Below are positions 60,909 through 64,000 of a DNA stretch of 64,000 nt, one piece after another. The position numbers were made by a program, and so were the translations under genes. The stretch covers positions 287,001-351,000 of the forward strand of contig NZ_JBBORC010000001.1 of the NCBI RefSeq assembly GCF_038004425.1, read 5' to 3'. How positions within the stretch are numbered: the first letter of the stretch is position 1; every line of letters begins with the position of its first letter. This stretch comes from Solibacillus sp. FSL W7-1464. Its GTDB lineage: Bacteria > Bacillota > Bacilli > Bacillales_A > Planococcaceae. The notes beneath the pieces were generated by a model that saw nothing but the letters and a program-made list of their open reading frames with translations, was not told the origin of the DNA and searched no databases.

Positions 60909-61142
60909 TTAGTCTTCATCTTTTATATCGACATCTTCGGGAATTGGCGTATTCCTCCAGATCTCGATCTCTTCTTTGATTCGTTCGAGTTGCTGATGGT
61001 ATGTTTCAAATTGCGCACTATTAATTAAAAAGTGTTCACCATCATGCACTGCTTTAATGCGACCGGCATAAATGTACTGTAAAACCTGATGTTCAGGCAT
61101 GCCTATATCTGCTGCAGTTTGTTCTACCGTTTTATACATCAT
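60909..61142 (-). CDS. Excisionase/MerR-type HTH DNA-binding protein
   Basis: A 77-residue protein. YKTVEQTAADIGMPEHQVLQYIYAGRIKAVHDGEHFLINSAQFETY is the helix-turn-helix-wing of the excisionase/HTH_17 family, followed by a short acidic coiled tail ending DVDIKDED. No integrase or prophage gene is nearby, so it is probably a stand-alone regulator. Ribosome site AGGAGG. Confidence 0.75.
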   Translation of the reverse strand: MMYKTVEQTAADIGMPEHQVLQYIYAGRIKAVHDGEHFLINSAQFETYHQQLERIKEEIEIWRNTPIPEDVDIKDED

Positions 61143-61260
61143 GATGCCTCCTTTTTAGTTTTAGTTAACCTTATTATAAAACGATTTTAATAAAACTTCA
61201 TCTCGAATAGACTTACAACGTATGATAGCATAATTAATATAATTAAATGAGGTGTGGGAC

Positions 61261-62127
61261 GTGAATATTTTACCGTATCTGTTTGTGCTGCTGGCCGCAA
61301 TGCTATGGGGGACGGTCGGGACAACGCAAACCTTTTTATCGGAAGGGGTTTCTTCCTTTGCGGTAGCGGGTGTAAGGTCTGGTATTGGCGGCGGAGTGTT
61401 GCTGCTTGCGGTTTTGGCCATGCGGAGAATTTCTTTTCGTAACTGGTCATGGAAGTGGACCATTTTAGCTGCGATCGCGATTGCTTTATTCCAAAGCCTG
61501 TTCTTCACATCTGTCCGATTTACAGGGGTTGCAGTAGGGACGGTTGTGACAATCGGTAGTGCGCCTGTATTTGCGGGGTTCATCGAGTGGATCTTTTGGA
61601 AAGTGCGGCCAACCCTTGTATGGGCAATTGCGACAGTACTTGCTATTGTCGGCTGCCTGCTGTTGTTTATGAATCAAGGTGAGACGGCGATCAATCCACT
61701 TGGCATTGGGTTAGCACTGGCAGCAGGTTCCATGTTTGCGCTTTATACAAATGTGAGCAAGCAGCTGATGAAACGGGAAGAGACATTGCCTGCTGTTGCA
61801 ATGACTTTTTCCATTTGTGCCTTATTATTGTTGCCGCTCGCAGCGAAAGACGGTTTTGGCTGGCTGAAAGAAGGCGTGAATATTTGGCCGATTCTTTTTA
61901 TGGCACTTGCTGCTACAAGTTTGGCATACATACTATTTTTAGGCGGCTTAAAGAAAATCAGTTCTTCAGCTGCAGTCACATTGAGTCTAGCCGAACCTTT
62001 GACAGCCGCATTACTCGGAGTGTTTTTAGTAGGGGAACATTTAACATTTGTTGCATGGATCGGTGTTAGTTTATTATTAGGTGGAATAGTTGTGCTAACA
62101 TTCGGCACAAAGCAAGCTGCTTCATAG
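61261..62127 (+). CDS. EamA/DMT-family exporter
   Basis: A 288-residue, ten-helix transporter with two EamA repeats. The first begins FVLLAAMLWGTVGTTQTFL and the second GLALAAGSMFALYTNVSKQLMK; the final GLKKISSSAAVTLSLAEPLTAALLGVFLVGEHLT is the family signature. Likely an amino-acid or metabolite exporter; substrate unknown. GAGGTG lies 6-7 bp before GTG 61261, which is preferred over the GTG at 61252. Confidence 0.87.
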   Translation: MNILPYLFVLLAAMLWGTVGTTQTFLSEGVSSFAVAGVRSGIGGGVLLLAVLAMRRISFRNWSWKWTILAAIAIALFQSLFFTSVRFTGVAVGTVVTIGSAPVFAGFIEWIFWKVRPTLVWAIATVLAIVGCLLLFMNQGETAINPLGIGLALAAGSMFALYTNVSKQLMKREETLPAVAMTFSICALLLLPLAAKDGFGWLKEGVNIWPILFMALAATSLAYILFLGGLKKISSSAAVTLSLAEPLTAALLGVFLVGEHLTFVAWIGVSLLLGGIVVLTFGTKQAAS

Positions 62128-62137
62128 GAGGCAGCTT
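62114..62137 (+). terminator. Terminator overlapping the EamA stop codon
   Basis: AAGCTGC/GCAGCTT stem followed by TTTTTATTGG; the stop codon is in the loop. Confidence 0.75.
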
Positions 62138-62361
62138 TTTTATTGGCATAATTAAGCGTTGAAAGTAGAACAAATCGCATTTATAGTGAAATCTCTTTTA
62201 ATTTAGATAAGAAATCTTAAGAATTTCTTCAGATTTACAGTAGTGAGATGTTAAGAAATGGGCTTTATTATAAACTTATAAGAAAAAGTTGGCTCTTCAT
62301 TAAATAGTGGAAATCAACCGCTTGCTATGATGGAGAACAAGAAAGTTGTGAGGTGAGCAAG

Positions 62362-63048
62362 TTGAATCAGCTGACGGTGCTTGTAACAGATGACGATCAG
62401 GACATCCGGGACGGCATAGAAATTTATTTGAAAAATGAAGGCTACCGGGTATTAAAAGCGGCAGACGGGCTTGAGGCAATCGAACTGCTTGAACAAAATG
62501 AAGTACACTGCATTATTTTAGACATTATGATGCCGAATATGGATGGGATTACCGCTACATTCAAAATTCGTGCAGAACGCAATATCCCGATTATTATGCT
62601 CAGTGCAAAGGCGGAACAAACCGATAAGATCCACGGGCTTTCGGTAGGGGCGGACGATTATATTACAAAGCCGTTCCACCCGCTTGAACTGATGGCACGC
62701 GTGAAGTCGCAGCTAAGACGCTATGTAAATCTCGGCACGGCAGGGGAATCCGTTCCTCTTGTGGAAGGGCTTGAGCTGGATGCTGCGGCGCGGGAAATCC
62801 GTGTGGACGGAACTCCTGTAAAGCTGACACCGACCGAATATAAAATAACCGAGCTTCTACTAAAGAATGCGGGGCGTGTCTATTCCATCAGCGATATTTA
62901 TGAGCTCGTCTGGAATGAACCCGCTTATAATGCCGAAAATATTGTTGCAGTGCATATCCGCAAAATCCGAGAAAAAATTGAAGCCGATCCGAAAAACCCC
63001 CGTTATTTAAAAGTAGTGTGGGGATTAGGTTATAAAATTGAAAAGTAA
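62362..63048 (+). CDS. Response regulator, OmpR/PhoB (VanR-like) family
   Basis: A 228-residue regulator. Receiver: acidic pair in VLVTDDDQDIRDG, phosphoacceptor in IILDIMMPNMDG, conserved lysine in ITKPFHP. C-terminal winged helix: VKLTPTEYKITELLLKNAGRVYSISDIYELVWNEPAYNAENIVAVHIRKIREKIE then VVWGLGYKIEK. GAGGTGA precedes a TTG at 62362 with good spacing; the GTG at 62353 overlaps that site. A small frame and then a histidine kinase gene follow. Confidence 0.92.
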   Translation: MNQLTVLVTDDDQDIRDGIEIYLKNEGYRVLKAADGLEAIELLEQNEVHCIILDIMMPNMDGITATFKIRAERNIPIIMLSAKAEQTDKIHGLSVGADDYITKPFHPLELMARVKSQLRRYVNLGTAGESVPLVEGLELDAAAREIRVDGTPVKLTPTEYKITELLLKNAGRVYSISDIYELVWNEPAYNAENIVAVHIRKIREKIEADPKNPRYLKVVWGLGYKIEK

Positions 63049-63202
63049 AATTCTCTCTTGGGTTGGAGCACTCGGCGCAGCATTTGGTTTTTACTTTCTC
63101 GGGACGTATTTTATCGACTATTTGACTGGGCGTTTTGTGCCTTTAGTAAAGCAATTCCTATATTTTTTATCTTCATTCAGCGGAAAACAACCATTTTTGT
63201 AA
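63038..63202 (+). CDS. Small hydrophobic protein (54 aa), 3' end formed by a repeat
   Basis: A 54-codon frame starting at a TTG that overlaps the response-regulator end by 11 bp: MKSKILSWVGALGAAFGFYF, then LGTYFIDYLTG and a second hydrophobic stretch LVKQFLYFLSS. It looks like a one- or two-helix membrane protein. Its last dozen codons (from FLSSFSG) lie in repeat copy C, which begins at 63167. It could be a small partner of the two-component system, or the remnant of a longer membrane protein cut by the repeat. No ribosome site beyond the overlapping AGG-poor sequence is obvious. Confidence 0.5.
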   Translation: MKSKILSWVGALGAAFGFYFLGTYFIDYLTGRFVPLVKQFLYFLSSFSGKQPFL

Positions 63203-63412
63203 GTGGGTAAGGAATACTTGTTTTATTTGATGCAGCGGGTACTTCAATAGCCTGCTGGAATGAAGATATGCCCCCGGCGGATGTCACAGATTTTCAAAGG
63301 AAAGGATGTCAGCCTAAAAACGTCGCGTCGTGCGACAAAGGCTGACTGACCCACGTCCTGTGGGCCTAACTCAAAAAAATCTGGACAAAATTACGCCGAG
63401 GCGTAATTGATC
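63167..63412 (+). repeat. Structured intergenic repeat, copy C
   Basis: A 246-bp full-length copy. Helices are an 11-bp closing stem (TATCTTCATTC/GAATGAAGATA), CAGCGGG/CCTGCTG, GTCAGCC/GGCTGAC enclosing GTCGC/GCGAC, CCCAC/GTGGG, CAGATTTT/AAAATCTG across the middle module, and the terminal palindrome AATTACGCC/GGCGTAATT. It lies between a response-regulator gene and its kinase gene and overlaps a small frame. Confidence 0.88.
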
Positions 63413-63433
63413 ATTAAGTGAGGAGGAAGAAAA

Positions 63434-64000
63434 ATGAAAAACAATAAATTATACCTCCAGCTTTTTCTTATATTTGTAGTAGTAACGGCTGTCAGTTTAA
63501 TTTTTACTAATGGCGGTCGTTATATAGGTAAAACCTTTTATGAATCGCAAAATTATAACAACGAGGCAGAGAACTTAGTATACGAGTTCTCGCAATATGT
63601 GTTTAACACGCCGATGGAAAAGGATTTTGAAGGAGCTTTAACAGTCTCGGGTGAGGAAATTGAGGCTTACCGCACATATTACGGCTCCCTTGCTGAGCAA
63701 ATTCAAAATATTAAAGAGCAGTACGTAGACGAAATAAATGCAACACAAGATAAGGAAGTGATCGAGGCAATTGAACAAGACCGTGATGCCAAAATTGCCG
63801 ACATTAAGAAAAACTTTGAAGATGATGAGTATGTAAAAGAAAAAATTCTAGCAATTAAGAAAAAAGCGATTCAGCAGAAGCTTAAAGAAATTGAAAGAGA
63901 AAAGAAAGCAGTTTTGAGCAAATACGATCACTTTGCTTATGAATTTAAAGATAAGAAAACCGGTGAAGTTTACCGTAATGGCGATATTAGTGAAAATAGT
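63434..64000 (+). CDS. Sensor histidine kinase, N-terminal part (cut by window edge)
   Basis: At least 189 codons, open to the end of the window. It starts MKNNKLYLQLFLIFVVVTAV, with one transmembrane helix (about 7-26). An extracellular region follows that is unusually rich in Lys and Glu with strong coiled-coil character (about 75-165: IQNIKEQYVDEINATQ, EQDRDAKIADIKKNFEDDE, QQKLKEIEREKKAVLSKYDH). Kinase domains would lie beyond the edge. AGGAGGAAG precedes the ATG. Calling it a kinase rests on the upstream response regulator and membrane topology. Confidence 0.7.
   Translation, partial: MKNNKLYLQLFLIFVVVTAVSLIFTNGGRYIGKTFYESQNYNNEAENLVYEFSQYVFNTPMEKDFEGALTVSGEEIEAYRTYYGSLAEQIQNIKEQYVDEINATQDKEVIEAIEQDRDAKIADIKKNFEDDEYVKEKILAIKKKAIQQKLKEIEREKKAVLSKYDHFAYEFKDKKTGEVYRNGDISENS

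Noticed and set aside
61161-61583. Minus-strand 140-codon frame opposite the EamA gene start
   Set aside because: Antisense shadow of a membrane protein gene with no ribosome site.

Overview
The window looks like chromosomal DNA of a low-GC Gram-positive member of the Bacillales, most likely Planococcaceae (Solibacillus/Lysinibacillus type). This rests on AGGAGG ribosome sites with many TTG and GTG starts, an S-box (SAM) riboswitch, Fur boxes of the Bacillus 7-1-7 type, and families such as YpsA, YjfB-like, BmrR/Bmr-like, PepT and PucR. No rRNA, tRNA, CRISPR array or prophage was seen. One IS3-family element is present.

Layout. (1) 0.2-9.3 kb: a compact type IV pilus operon (VanW/G5 protein, PilB, PilT, PilC, one prepilin, PilM, PilN, PilO, prepilin peptidase) closed by a bidirectional terminator. 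(2) 9.4-18.9 kb, minus strand: fumarase, YpsA, ornithine aminotransferase, a Bmr-like pump with a BmrR-like MerR regulator, and two further MFS carriers. (3) 19.7-26.8 kb, plus strand: flavin reductase/enolase-superfamily/GNAT operon, MMPL exporter, two-component system. (4) 26.9 kb: PfkB sugar kinase. (5) 28.4-38.5 kb: a catabolic block of hydantoinase A and B, NCS1 permease, PucR regulator, M20 hydrolase and SolA-type oxidase, best read as uptake and breakdown of an N-methylhydantoin/creatinine- or purine-like compound. (6) 39-47 kb: HD phosphohydrolase, YjfB-like protein, LysM-3D cell-wall protein, Cu/Zn SOD lipoprotein, TAXI-TRAP transporter, small peptide gene, M20D amidohydrolase. (7) 47.8-57 kb: FhuF-like protein, DUF4395 protein, a Fur-controlled RNA candidate, exporter, PepT, YhhN-type protein, large membrane-anchored protein, nitroreductase, SAM riboswitch with MetY. 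(8) 57-64 kb: Panacea-like protein, IS3 element, homoserine dehydrogenase, HTH protein, DMT exporter, and a second two-component system that runs off the right edge.

The unusual material is between the genes. A roughly 245-bp structured repeat occurs three times (11179-11420, 51692-51829, 63167-63412). Its helices differ between copies by compensating changes, and it overlaps the 3' ends of two reading frames. A different non-coding pattern, TATTAGAA repeated every 20-21 bp (two helical turns), forms long arrays at 47.37-47.69 kb and 57.7-59.4 kb; the second array has been split by the IS3 element without losing phase. Two promoters have a Fur box over the -10 region (49.03 kb plus strand, 11.55 kb minus strand). 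Each leads into RNA with hairpins that present a run of C residues, which suggests iron-responsive small RNAs. A further hairpin repeat family has a copy at 28.1 kb and one at 54.5 kb.

All calls come from reading the sequence and from knowledge of the families. No database search was run.
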